This document shows, piece by piece, positions 38,159 to 50,470 of a DNA stretch of 64,000 nucleotides. The DNA is from Euglena gracilis (taxonomy: Eukaryota > Euglenida > Euglenophyceae > Euglenales). The position numbers and the translations under genes were made by a program. The DNA lies in the NCBI GenBank assembly GCA_039621445.1, contig CP154957.1, forward strand, positions 37,230,382 to 37,294,381. Reading direction: 5' to 3'. How positions within the stretch are numbered: the first letter of the stretch is position 1; each line of letters opens with the position of its first letter. Under the pieces are notes generated by a model. It saw only the letters and a program-made list of their open reading frames with translations. It had not been told where the DNA came from and made no database searches.

Positions 38159-41100
38159 TCCCCCTCCCAGGGCTATGCCCAGTTCCCTACTGGACCAGGC
38201 CAGTCGTAATGCCGGACACAGTCCTTTTGACGGGGATCTGTCACAGAGCCGTATGCGGCTTTTGGTTCTCCTTTCACCAGGGGTGTGGGAAGGAAGGTGT
38301 GAAGTAACGCGCAAAATAGGTTAACCGCTTATGCGGTGCGTACTAACTGCGGCAAAGGGGTGGAAGTGGAAGAGCCCGTTGGAAAATGGGGCTGGAAGGT
38401 TTCCATTCCAGAAAGTCCCATCCACCCGGTTTGGGGTGTGTCTATGGCACGAGGGGAGGTCTCATTCCACAATCGGAAAAGATTGAAGGGTAGGGTGTGG
38501 AAGGAGAGGGCACCTGGCCAGTCATATTTGACTAGGGAGAAAGACCTATTTACAAAACCAACTGCCGGCGACAGCGACGTTTTGCCCATGGGGGTAAAGG
38601 GGAGAGGAGTGGGGGGCTGGGCTAAAGACCGTACAAAGAATTTCTGCTGTCTGGCAGTCTTATGGGGGCCTTAAGGCCGAAAAGTACAAGTTGGCCTAAT
38701 TATTACGTTGTGCGCGCTGTGTGCTGTGCGACTTCTTACTGGCGGCGTATACCGCTGTGAATTCTTCACAGTGCAAATGATCTAAAGCCAATAGGCTTGT
38801 TGCAAAATCGGCACTATGTGCTTTTGTTCTTTTTCCATGCCGCAGTAGTACCAATTGGTGCAAAAATGTGGTTTAAGAACCTAACGCGTGCAAAAAAATT
38901 GCATTAATTCTCTGTAACAGAGATTGCACGTGTTGTTGACCAACAGGTCGATTATTCAGTTGAAAGCTTCACCGCAAACAGTAAAATGCTAAAAGGTATA
39001 GTTGTAATGCTTCTTTGTAATTATGAAAAAGAAAAAAAACCTCGATTGAGTTCACACTTATCACAGAACATGCCTGCCAGACCACCATCATAGAAGTGGT
39101 GGACTTCCGTGTAACTTTTGTGATAGTTATTTTTTTCTTGTGCGCAATATGGGGATACCCACAATTTTTCATACCCACAGTTTGCTTTTGGAGGTGTCAT
39201 GCCTCTGATTGTACTGAAAGGTACAGAGTGGTGAATTTCACCACACTGGAACAGTGTTCCATCCTTTTATGTGCATTCACAGTTCATTTGCGGGTTTTCA
39301 AAGTGGTATAAGCCACACCAACCACAGTTGTTCTGTGAATTCGCAGCAGCCAGCCACAATTCCGCACTTTTTATGCGGTTGTACACCTCAATATGGTCTT
39401 TTTGGAAATATGCCGAAATTTTTTGATTCGGGTATACGGTACCATGTCGTATGCTACCACTATGTGGTTTTGGACTGTCCAGTTAGGACTAACATCTGAC
39501 CTAGAACGGGGACACTGCACACAAAAATCTTATCCGGCTATAAGTATTCCGTGTGAAAAAATTCTGAAAGAATCAGAAAAATATTCACGTTGTGAGAGAG
39601 CCATTGGCTCAAAAATTGCACCATGGTGGTGGAACGTAAGATATTTCGCCGAATAGTGATTGTGGATTCATAAATTTCGAAGCAGGTGTTGATTCTTTGG
39701 TATGTCCACACTTAAGTCATCTTGATCGATGACCGAGAAAATGCAATGTAATTGTCCAACATAAATGGGTGGCTATCGCCACAAATGATGCAGTAACGAT
39801 AAAAGTGTGGATATCACCACTGAAAATGAAAAATTTGCAAAACAACAAATAAATGTAACATTCTTCGCATTAGCGGTATCCCACAAAAATTATATTTTTT
39901 TGGAAATGCAGCGTATACTCCATCACATCACTAGTGTAATGAGGTATCCTCGTGCCAACAAAAAAAAACTGAAATTGCGCATGTACGCATATTGTACGCA
40001 CGTGGTCAAAATCGCATATTGCGACACTGAGTTCAGACCAGGTCACAAATGATAAAAGTGCATGAGAAACGGGGGAACTGCCCAAAACGACCATTCATCA
40101 ATGAATGTGGTGTTGTGGCACGCACCATTTGATGATTCGCTCTGAAATGTTGAACAGATTTGTGAAATATTCGCTGAACACGTGGCGATTGATCCGCATT
40201 CAGAAAATTTGCGGATGATCTGCACACGTAATCCTAAATGTGGGTCAGAAAAAGCTGGATTTCACAATCTCTGAGATACGGTTCTTATAAACCTTGCAGA
40301 ATGACACCATTGGTGTTGCAGATGATGACCATTGGGTCCTCCGAATTATATCGGTAAGGGGATCCCACTGAATGAAGCGAGGGGGGGGGGGAGGGCAAGA
40401 ATGCCGTTGGTGTGGTAAGCAGGAAAAAATACTGCAAATATGACAAAATCTCATCATTAGTGACTATGCCACTTAGAAATACTGACTTTTATCAGATTCT
40501 TAGGGAAATCCCTATCAGGATTTAGGGCAGAAATGCAGATTCTGCTTCGAGAGTTGCATTTCTGTAGCCAAAAGTGCAACTTTGTTGTATTTTGAGTCAT
40601 TTAAGACTGCAAATCTGCCAAGTGCACATAGTGCTTGTTGACAGTGTCCAATAACACTGCATGTTTGCTGTTGTATAGATTTTGGGATTTGGGTGTCTAA
40701 TAAAACCACATCACCCAAAAAGCTGTAAATTGTGCAAAAATATCACAAAAAAGCAAAAATAAGCTTGAAAATACAAGTAAAACATGTCTATGACATCTTG
40801 AGCAAAGGAAAAATTGCCATTTTCAGCATATCCCTTTGCATTCCACTGTGGCATAGTGCCTCATTGTCACTCCCATTAGGGATATGAGTGCCAGAATAGG
40901 GAAAAATCAACAAAAATTGCATAAAATCAATGATTTAAATGAAAATTTGCACATAAGTGCTCCTAAAAATGATTCTAGTGAGTCGAAATGGCTCCAAATT
41001 GTGGGCTATAGCCTCTGAGCTGTACCAGGCGTAATAGCCCATACAGAGGGGGTAATGGGCAGAATGCTGCCAAAGGTACTAAAAAACGGCCATTAGCCCA

Positions 41101-41870
41101 TCTGGTAACCAGTGGTAATTAGCCATCAGAAACGATGTGGGGAACAGTATAGAAGCCTTTCAGGCTGATTTGCCACCCTGGTACACGATCGTACAGGATC
41201 TGGCTCAAAATTTGGCGTTGGTTGGATCGGCTGGGCTTAATTGAAATTTTTCACGATCTCCTTAAATAAGAGTACCGTGCAGAGTTACAGCGATCTGTTT
41301 GCACCGCTAGACGGCTCATCGAACGAGCTTCCGAATGAGGGGTAACATGGCCTATCGGCCAGCTACGGGCGCTGAGATACGTCTTTGATCTTTTGGCTGT
41401 GTGAGTGAGCTTTTGCTATAAGCCTCCATAATTTATTCTAGAAAGACAACTTTTGGTTTCTATCTCATAGGCACTACTACATACAGTCAAAACCTCATGG
41501 TACGAGGTGCCAGAAATTTTGAAGCTTTTGTGGTGGTCTTTAGGCTATGACAAAGTGACACTTATGCAAATCTGCATAAAACTAGCCTATTTGGTTTGTT
41601 TTGGCCAATTCAGCCACTTTAAGCCATGTAATATGGCTTTTTGTGCAATTTTTTTTTAGGTCCTATGGACGTTTCAATTTATAACATGGCTTTGTGGACC
41701 TTTGGTCCTTTTGGTCCTTGCAATTTGCGCAAATTGGTCCTATGGACCCATGGACCACATGGGTAATGGCCCATAGGCCTTGCACATCATAGGGTGCATT
41801 GGTCACAAAGGCCTAAGGCTAAGTGGTCAAGTCCACAAAAACGCATGTTTGAATGAAGTTTCCTCATTTT
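38159..41870 (-). other. non-coding 3' internal region of element 4
   Basis: Matches 29309-30955 in direct orientation and 25790-28420 in inverted orientation. 39230-39450 lies in inverted orientation relative to the palindrome arm at 30120-30370. 38780-39230 and 39450-40250 appear only here and are AT-rich. Many short self-complementary words occur (GGACCATGGTCC-type near 41740), but no coding frame is convincing. Confidence 0.5.
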
Positions 41871-42045
41871 ATTGGGGGTGCATTATGCGCAAGATTTGCG
41901 CTATGCGCGAGGGTGGGTTGCGCCATAGGCGCAGCGTCTGTGCTACACGCACTTTGCGCAAATATGTGCAGGGAGGCGCCAAAGGCGCGGGTGGGGGGGT
42001 GCCATAGGCGCTTGAGTGGCGGGGGCGCCTATAGGCGCGGGGGTG
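41871..42045. repeat. GCGC-rich hairpin array
   Basis: Short words such as ATAGGCGC, GGCGCCAAAGGCGC and GGCGCCTATAGGCGC recur about ten times between 41885 and 42042, several self-complementary. The block separates the shared 3' non-coding region from the post-protease linker. Confidence 0.65.
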
Positions 42046-42520
42046 GTGGTTGGTTTGGTTTCAGTCATTTCCTTTTGTTTTCGGTTGTTGGTTGTGTGGA
42101 ATTTTCTCCTAGAGTGCACACCATGAGTGGGGAGGTGCTGAGTAGTTGTCCTTGTCGCGCATGTTGGTCTGGGGGGGGTGGAGTGTGTAAGAAAAATTGT
42201 ATGTGAATTTGAGCTGCGGGGGGTGTACAGGATTGTCTGCAATCGACAAACCTGGTGGAAAACAAAAAATGAAAGCAGCTGGGCGACTACTCGACGCCAT
42301 TCGAATTTCAGGCCTTAGGGCTTTCGTCTTGGAACCCAGTGATACGATGGGGGGTTAAGCTACTTGTTACCCCTACCGCATGTGGAACGATTGTGGATAT
42401 GCAGTCGGTACGGGGGGCACTTTCTCTTTACCAAGGGTTGAAAACGGCGTTGGTGTTGTAGAAAACGGAATTGCTGTCATCGAAAACGGTATGTAAAAAT
42501 GATGAGTAGTGGACGTTTTT
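42046..42520 (-). other. post-protease linker of element 4
   Basis: Fourth copy of the linker, with GTGCACACCATG, CTGGGCGACTACTCGAC (42279-42295) and GGGCTTTCGTCTTG. It is closest to 3340-3840. Confidence 0.55.
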
Positions 42521-43019
42521 TTGGTGGAAAAGAAGTTTGCGGTGTTGTGTGCATTCTTGGAGCGGGAATCCACTCAACCACATGGACATACACGGGGTAT
42601 CCCCTGGTACATCAACAACCAAAAACACAAAACTGTCTATATGTCAAAAATTTGGTAGAATTTTGAGTGGAGACACCGGAAAAACCTGGAACGACGACCA
42701 GAAAGGATACTGGGCCGGGTATAACTAGGGTCATGACTCCTGTCACCCCCTTTTTAGTAGCCTCTGTAGTCCGCATCCCTGGGTTACGGGTGTCTTTACT
42801 CAAAATCTGAACCAGTGGCCATATCAGCCATTGACATATACGTCTCTGAATTTATGAGCACTAAAACAGGGATGATCCCTTTGGTTACCTGGGGTATCAT
42901 CCCCCTCCCTGCCCGAAGCCGGGTGATAACCCTCAATAGAGGTTGTTCGTTGACCTACCTTATGCCTTTTGCCCGAAGTATGATCTTTTGAACTGCGAGT
43001 CATATCGCGATGGCTAAGG
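42521..43019 (-). pseudogene. protease-leader remnant, element 4
   Basis: Close match to 3830-4265, including the stretch for SGREG on the minus strand and the preceding conserved DNA. No DTG or ILGYPFL is present. Confidence 0.45.
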
Positions 43020-45750
43020 CTTGGGTTGGGAGAGCGACATTCGGGTGAGGGGTGGTTGGTGGATCCGCACAGTGAACATGTTGATCTTGATCGATATATT
43101 CATTTTTGCGAATGCGCATTTTGTGAAAAACGAGAACTGCATGATGAGGCTGATCCTCTTGGGCTTGTGTTGCACTTCCGCGCTGCGGGATTTGGACAAT
43201 GGCAAGATATATGACCCTTTTTGTTACACGAAAAGCACAATTTGTCCGAAAATTCTTCTGAAGAGCGCGAATTGCGCAATTTGGATTCCGCTATAGCGGT
43301 ATGTCATAAACATGACACTTTTTTCACAGAACTGACTTGGATAGCGGGTATTCTTGCTGTGGTGTGGCTCGTATAAGCCGACTGGATTTGTCCCAGAAGC
43401 TGTGGGAGCTTCAACTGTTTGGAAACGTAGTTCCATCGCTCATCGAGCGTCAAAATATGTCCTGCGAATTCCTCGTGGTGAATTTCTTTGATGATTTTGG
43501 GCATAAAGTGCAGTAATTCTGCGTCAAATTGCTCTTTAATTTAGGTTTCGCCTAACTCATCTACTTCGGCTGCCAAACAAATCCATTTGAGTACCATAGG
43601 TCTATCGACCTCCATTTTCGGTCCTGCGGGGCACATTGCCGCCATTTTTTCTCCAGAGTGATTCCAGAAACCAAACTTGAACATGAAGAAGCATATTGTG
43701 ATACTAAATCGTGAAAAGAAATGCGCCCGCGAAGGACCAATTATCTGGCGCGTTCCTTTTCGTCTTTTGGTAGACAATGTATGAATTCCATTTTGATCAC
43801 CTCCGGATTTTCGTCTTGGGTTGGTCCCTTCAAATTCCAATAGTATTCCCAGTCACAGAAAAACTGTTTCCACGTTGTTGTGTCACCGTCCCATTGGGGC
43901 TTTACCTTTTTCACGATAGGATGATTCCTTTGATATCTTTCTGAGACTCCCATGGCCCTTCGGAGGTATTCAAGGAGGATGGGCCTGGGCGCAAAACCGC
44001 ACCGTGCGCGGTACCTCGGTGCTTGCACCAAGTGTGCTTTTGGGCGTATTTTGCGAATGCGCATTCAATTTTCCACTTGGTGTACCATAGATACCTTGCA
44101 AACTTGGTGAATCGCGAATGCACGACTGGTGATGTTGATGCATCTCAGGATGAATACCATGTGCGAGAGTGCGGCTCATGTCTCATACCGCGACAAAGTT
44201 CATACTCCCAATTTTTTCGATTTCTTTGAGCGTTTCGCTTGGCTTTCCCTTGAAAACCAACCCCATCATCCAAAAACTGGTCCATTGGGACTGGTACCGC
44301 TGGGGGAGGGACCACTGCATGAGCAGAATCGTAATTTTGTGTCGATGTGCCAATAGGCTCTGCCACAAGTGCGCTATTAGGGCTTTTGGAGCTGGAATAT
44401 GCAGCAAGTGTGCCTACAACACCCATATCAGTTTTTTGTTCTAAAAAACGCAAATGTTGGTGTACTTGATCCAAATTTTTTGTAAAGTCACGAAAATTTT
44501 TCTCCAAATCATCGAGAATGTTCAGATGATCGGTGATTGCACCGATATCTTCCTGCAAACACCTAATACGTCTGCGGTGTTTGGACATATCGTCCAGAAG
44601 AGGGATTTTGTCAGAAAAAGACCGAAAATCTTGCGAAATCTTTCCAAAGCCACTTTCCAACTCCCGTAGTCGCACAGCTAGAGTGTGCACCGCTGCGAAA
44701 ATAGACTCCAGTTGTGGAGATGGTTTGGAAGGAGGGGTATTTTGCGGTTTCCGCACGTTTTCAGCAATTGGATGTTCTAAAAATACCGAAACTTGCGCGG
44801 ATAGTGCTGAGAAATCTTTTTGCAAGTTTTTGACTTGCTGATTCACTGTTTCCTCGGTCCGTATCGGACCGTCAAAAATTTTTTCCCTGACTTGGTGATT
44901 TTCATGACGCATATCTGCAGAAAATCTCTGAAATTCTAAATGATGTGAACATGGTACCGCATTGCGGTTCTGCAACTCCGCAATTGCGGTTTGGATGTCA
45001 ACAATATTATTCCTCCACCGTTGGTGGTAAGCATCCTGCCTGCTTGCGATATTCGCAATATGGGCGTAAACACGTGTTATTTCGGCAGAATTTTCACGAC
45101 ACCTACATGATTTTCGCTCCAACAGGGAAAGAATTTCCTCCAATTGCTGCACATAAGTGCTGGAAGCGAAACCTTCACCAGGTTGGGTGTGCATATGGTG
45201 AAAAGTTGCCGATTCACGGCTCAGCTGCATGATGCACTGATGCGCTTCCTGGAATGCAGAAGCTAGGGTATCGAACTGCTTCAAGGTAACAAAATATCCC
45301 ATATCAGGATTTTTGTGCTCAAAAAGTGCCGTTGTTGGCTCCACTTTTGTAAACAAATTTTGCAAACGATGTTGCATGTGCAAAAATGCTGCATCACTGC
45401 TGGATTGCATCTCACACAAATTTTCGCTCTGTGTCTGAGAGTTTTGTGCGGGTGTGTCCTCCTTTGGAGGATATGCCAGCATGCGGTGAACCACATCAGT
45501 GGGTTGTTTGTCAATTGTGCCTGTGCCTGTAGGCACCGTTGCGGCACCTTCATGCAGAGAAGTATAACAAGATGCATGACTTTGTTGCAAAGGCTGATAA
45601 TCACCCCGGGCGACGGGTTGCTCCATAGAGCCACAGGCCGATAGGCGTTGCACCCATTGCGCAGCGGGGTTATCGCCTAAATCAAAGGTGGGGAAATGCT
45701 CGATGGAGCTTGACACCGTTAGGTGTTGCACCCTTTGGGTGTTGGAATGC
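43020..45750 (-). pseudogene. gag: Gag, element 4, many frameshifts
   Basis: The frame 45731-44145 is open for 528 codons and parallels the coiled-coil half of the 1048-aa Gag (FDLGDNPAAQWVQRLSACGS, then YVQQLEEILSLLE, then HRRRIRCLQEDIGAI). It contains a different spacer near residue 100 that the long Gag lacks. Downstream, capsid pieces occur in at least four frames between 44180 and 43300, and the knuckle codons (CNKKGHISCHC) lie near 43225-43270. The N-terminus is lost where the sequence joins LTR-A at 45752. It is a recent relative of the intact Gag but not functional. Confidence 0.75.
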
Positions 45751-45751
45751 T

Positions 45752-45998
45752 CAGTAGTGTTCTCCTATCGGAGTTCAAATCTTCAAATCTTTGATTTGCC
45801 ACTTTGGGCTAATGAAACACAAAGCAAAAGAATACGAATACCACCTGTGAAAAGAGAAGGCAGATCAGAGATAGGATAGGCTATTCCTAATTCTGCAATT
45901 TGTGTTGCAGAACATGGAATAGTACTATCTAGCATGACATTGTACATTCTGCAGTCTGCTGCTATGCACAGTGCCACGTTCATGCTGCCTGGTACACA
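45752..45998 (-). repeat. LTR-A, copy 6, partial
   Basis: Starts TGTGTACC at 45998 on the minus strand, but breaks off at 45752 before the region that should end in ACGTACA; joined directly to Gag. Confidence 0.7.
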
Positions 45999-46142
45999 CA
46001 AAGGCCATTACTTTATCAGCTGGTGGACCGGACTTCTTTCGGACCTTCAACTTCCTGGAGGAAGAATTTAACTCTTCGAGTTCAACTGGAATTTTTCCCA
46101 AAGCATTGCACTTACTAAGACAGGGTCATCGACTAGACTTCT

Positions 46143-46872
46143 ATGAAGAACGAATCTCAAAGAAGATCAGACTGCCAAGAAGAACTTCAAAGAACTTCCA
46201 AGCAGGCAGCTGAAGCTGGGGAAGGCGGAGGCACAGAAGCAGCTGCAGAAGCTAGAGGGGCGACAGCGCAACGTCAGTCCGTGGCCGTCGCAACCCCCCC
46301 ACCCCCCGCCACAACAGGGTTTTCACAATCCCCCACTCTACATGAGAATGGCCATGCACCATGGACAGCTGTGGTCAGGAGGACAAGAAGACAGAAGGGA
46401 AAAACCATCACAGGTCCAACAAACTCCCACTCCTTTTCTATTTCCCCCTCCTTCCAGGGGACAAATCAAGGGGAGCAGCAAGCCAATGCCAAAAAAACAG
46501 GCCATGGTGGCCCATATGGAGAATCAAGAGGGACAGAGAAGAGACAAAAGAAGTCCTGGAGAGAAGGCCAATGGAGGCCAAACAGGCCTGAGTGCCAATG
46601 GAGGCCAAATGGCCCTGAAGGCAAATGGTGGCCAATACAATCAAGACCAACGCCACATCAGCCCCTTGGGGGGAGGCCCAAGATTGGCTCAGACAGGCCA
46701 CCCCCAGAAGATAATCAGCCCAGTTTTATATGTATCTCCCCATTGCAGACACAGCCCTTCCCCCATCATTCACAAACAGGGGGAAAGCCTGTCTTTGGAA
46801 AGTCCTATGGAAGAGCAAACAAATAAGGCGGAAGGTCAACTTACAAGCAAACAAAAGCTCAAAAAACTGTAA
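46143..46872 (+). pseudogene. gag: DIRS-D Gag-like protein
   Basis: ATG 46143 opens MKNESQRRSDCQEELQRTSK, nearly the same as the start at 60595. An Ala/Gly/Glu stretch, ATPPPP and the shared motif APWTAVVRRTRRQKGK follow. Past about 46450 the Gly/Gln-rich repeats read better in another frame (ANGGQ repeats, 46342-46872), which also carries the KQGESLSLESPM segment found before pol in the frame from 63005. A frameshift is therefore likely. No knuckle or enzyme motif is seen. Nucleic-acid binding through the basic motif is inference. Confidence 0.65.
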
Positions 46873-48579
46873 AGTGATTGAAGCCTCTTCACCTCCTCCT
46901 TTCATCACATTCTGATGCCAGTTACCCACATTCGCACCCCCTTACCAGAAATCACGGTTCACCCAGCGTTTTTTTTAAAAAAGGTACCCAGTGATGCGCC
47001 ATTGTCAAGAAGAATTCAAACTGATAATTTGGCACAAATGAAGTGACAAATGCATCCATCGGCCAGGTACTTGGCTTTTTTCATACAAGAACTCATGGTT
47101 CGCGTCAGTTTTGTGGAGGACAAGAAGCTCAAGATGGGGATTTAAACTGCATAACGGCACACTGAAAGTGCGTTGCTGGTTCTTTGTCACCGAAATGTGA
47201 AATCATTTCCTTCGCGTTCTGAAAAGCACAAACCTGCAACCTCAAAACAGCTCCGCTGATAGCGGGCTCTCTTTGCAAGGCCGAGAGGGGAAGCAAAGGG
47301 TGGAGGGAGCCGTCGGTCCAATGGCAGGGCAGGGTTGGGAGAGGTCCTGTGCTGAGGGCACTCTGTATACATGGGAATAGCGCCACTCAGCTCCCACACC
47401 AAGCCCAGGTGTGCACCAGAGAATTTCTTCCGGAACCCAGGGGTGGAACTTGGTCCTCCTTTTCAGAACCTGAGTGTGGTTTTTGTGTGGCTTGCCGAAG
47501 CTTGTGGTGTACGAAGCCCTTCAAAGTTGGCATACCTGAGATTTCCTGAAGCCAGACCACCAACCCCCCCCCGGGGGGGTTCAGCCAGCCAGCACCTTCT
47601 TTCCAGCCAGAACCTTTTCAGCTGGCCGGCTGGAGCAACTTAAGGGCGAAGACCAAATTAAGGGGCAAGGTTTATTTGTCAGGAGGACGTAGCTAAATGA
47701 AGCCAGAGGAGGACATGCTAACAGCATGGGTGGGAGGAGTTGATTGTAAGCCTAAATGCCAGAATTAAGGGTTGGATTCAGAGGAGGGTATGATCTCGGC
47801 GCAGATACGTCTAGATTCCTGGGGTGGGCAAATAAATATCAGAAAAGACCATACCTTCCTCCCCACAGGCCCCCAAGGAGTCGGCTTCCATTGGCCAGCA
47901 CAGAGGGGGGGGGGGTAATCAAAGCAGGTTAGTAAATACGGGCCGCAGAACCCAACATCCCGGGCAGGGCGGAAATTCGCCTGCCCAACCCCCAACCAAA
48001 AGGTGGCAACCCCCAGAAAAGGTCTAGTGGCAGTTTTTAGCGCTTATTTCAGAAATCAAAAGAAAGCCCCCAAAAATGCACAATTGCCCAACAAACCTTA
48101 AAAAAGAAGGGCAAAATAATTTCGCCCGCCAATTTTTGGGCCAACCCCTGGCCAAATCTTTCAGGAACCAATGTGTTTTTGGTTTTTGGGGGAGCCAACT
48201 CCAATCTCCCCTACCCCGACCAGTTTTTCCTTCAATGGCCAAATTGACTCCAATGGGTCGGCAGCAGAGCCACAAATCCGAGGTTAATGAGCCGGGGGGG
48301 GGGGCTGTGGGTATAAAGAAAATTGGCCAATGTGGTGGAGGACAAACTCCCGGGGGGGGGGGGGGGGCTTGTCATTTCACCTGTCAAGTCCTTATGTTGA
48401 AACATGCCAGACCATCACAATTGGTTCACTTAGTAACCCGGGGGCTGGTGCTGGGGCTTTTTCCCGGGCCCAAACCCACCAACAGTTTTTTCAAAAACTG
48501 TCCCACCCACAACCCCTCCCCCCAGGGGTCCACCCACCCACCAACCCAAAACCGGGGGGGGGGAGGGATGGGAATGTGC
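46873..48579. other. no gene recognised
   Basis: Mixed-composition sequence with G- and C-runs. Open frames are short and without domains, and none of the retroelement families of this window is recognisable here. Confidence 0.5.
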
Positions 48580-48652
48580 GCACGCACGCACACACACATA
48601 CACACACGCGCACACACGCGCGCGCACACACAACGCACAGAGAGAGAGAGAG
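48580..48652. repeat. (CA/CG)n purine-pyrimidine microsatellite
   Basis: Alternating CACACA/CGCGCA tract followed by a short AGAG run. Confidence 0.9.
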
Positions 48653-48914
48653 CGAGCCCCCCCTCCCCCACCGGGAGGGTGACGCAGAGCTCGTTTTAAA
48701 CGGTCTGCACCACACAGACAAGAGCGGTCGGGGACGAGGGTTGGCAGGGTCGTCACCCCTGACGATTCCCCACCAGCCAGCCTGGGGCGAAACCACAACA
48801 CAGACTGGCAACACACGTGCCCACACCGAAGGACAACGCACTTCCCCCAACAAGCACACACTCTCGGGTCGGCAAGGAGTTCCCCCCAAGGAGTTCCCAC
48901 AGCAACACCGATTC

Positions 48915-50159
<1,245 letters not shown>

Positions 50160-50470
50160 TGATGGCAATTTCAATTGGCAAATGCCCAATTTGGTCGGCC
50201 AATTCCTAACTTTGAGTGACAAATGTCTAATTTGGTATGCAAATTGTTAATTTTCGGGGGGAAATGTTGAATTTTGGGTATAATATCCAATTTTTGGTGG
50301 CAAACTGCCTAATTTTGGGTGCAAACTTTAAATTTTAGGCGGCATAATTTTGTAATTTTTTTTGCCAACTCGAAATTTTCGGAGGAAAATGCCCCATTTG
50401 AGGCGCAAACTCCAAATTTTGGAAGCAAATGCCTCCTTTTGGGTGTTAAATCCTAATTTTGGGTCATCAT
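50160..50470. repeat. degenerate tandem array, unit about 30 bp
   Basis: About ten diverged units of the form GGCAAATGCCTAATTTTGGGTG. Confidence 0.7.

Larger units (their letters stand above)
38159..45998 (-). mobile_element. Ty3/gypsy-like element 4, degenerate
   Basis: In minus-strand order: LTR-A 45998-45752, which lacks its 3' part and primer site; Gag with many frameshifts (45750-43020); protease-leader remnant; post-protease linker (42520-42050); a GCGC-rich block; and a 3.7-kb non-coding 3' region ending at the purine tract and LTR-A copy 5. Protease catalytic domain, RT, RNase H and integrase are missing. With the mini-element it forms the block nested in DIRS-D. Confidence 0.7.
36874..46872 (+). 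mobile_element. DIRS-like element D, 5' end split by nested gypsy-like composite
   Basis: 36874-37099 matches the 5' terminal repeat and leader of DIRS-C (60238-60450), and 45999-46143 matches the next part of that leader up to the Gag start. Removing 37100-45998 gives about 370 bp from the terminal repeat to MKN, against 357 bp in DIRS-C. The nested block begins and ends with LTR edges (TGTACG at 37100, TACACA at 45998). A target duplication is not evident. Only Gag of this copy remains; it ends at 46872. Confidence 0.7.
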
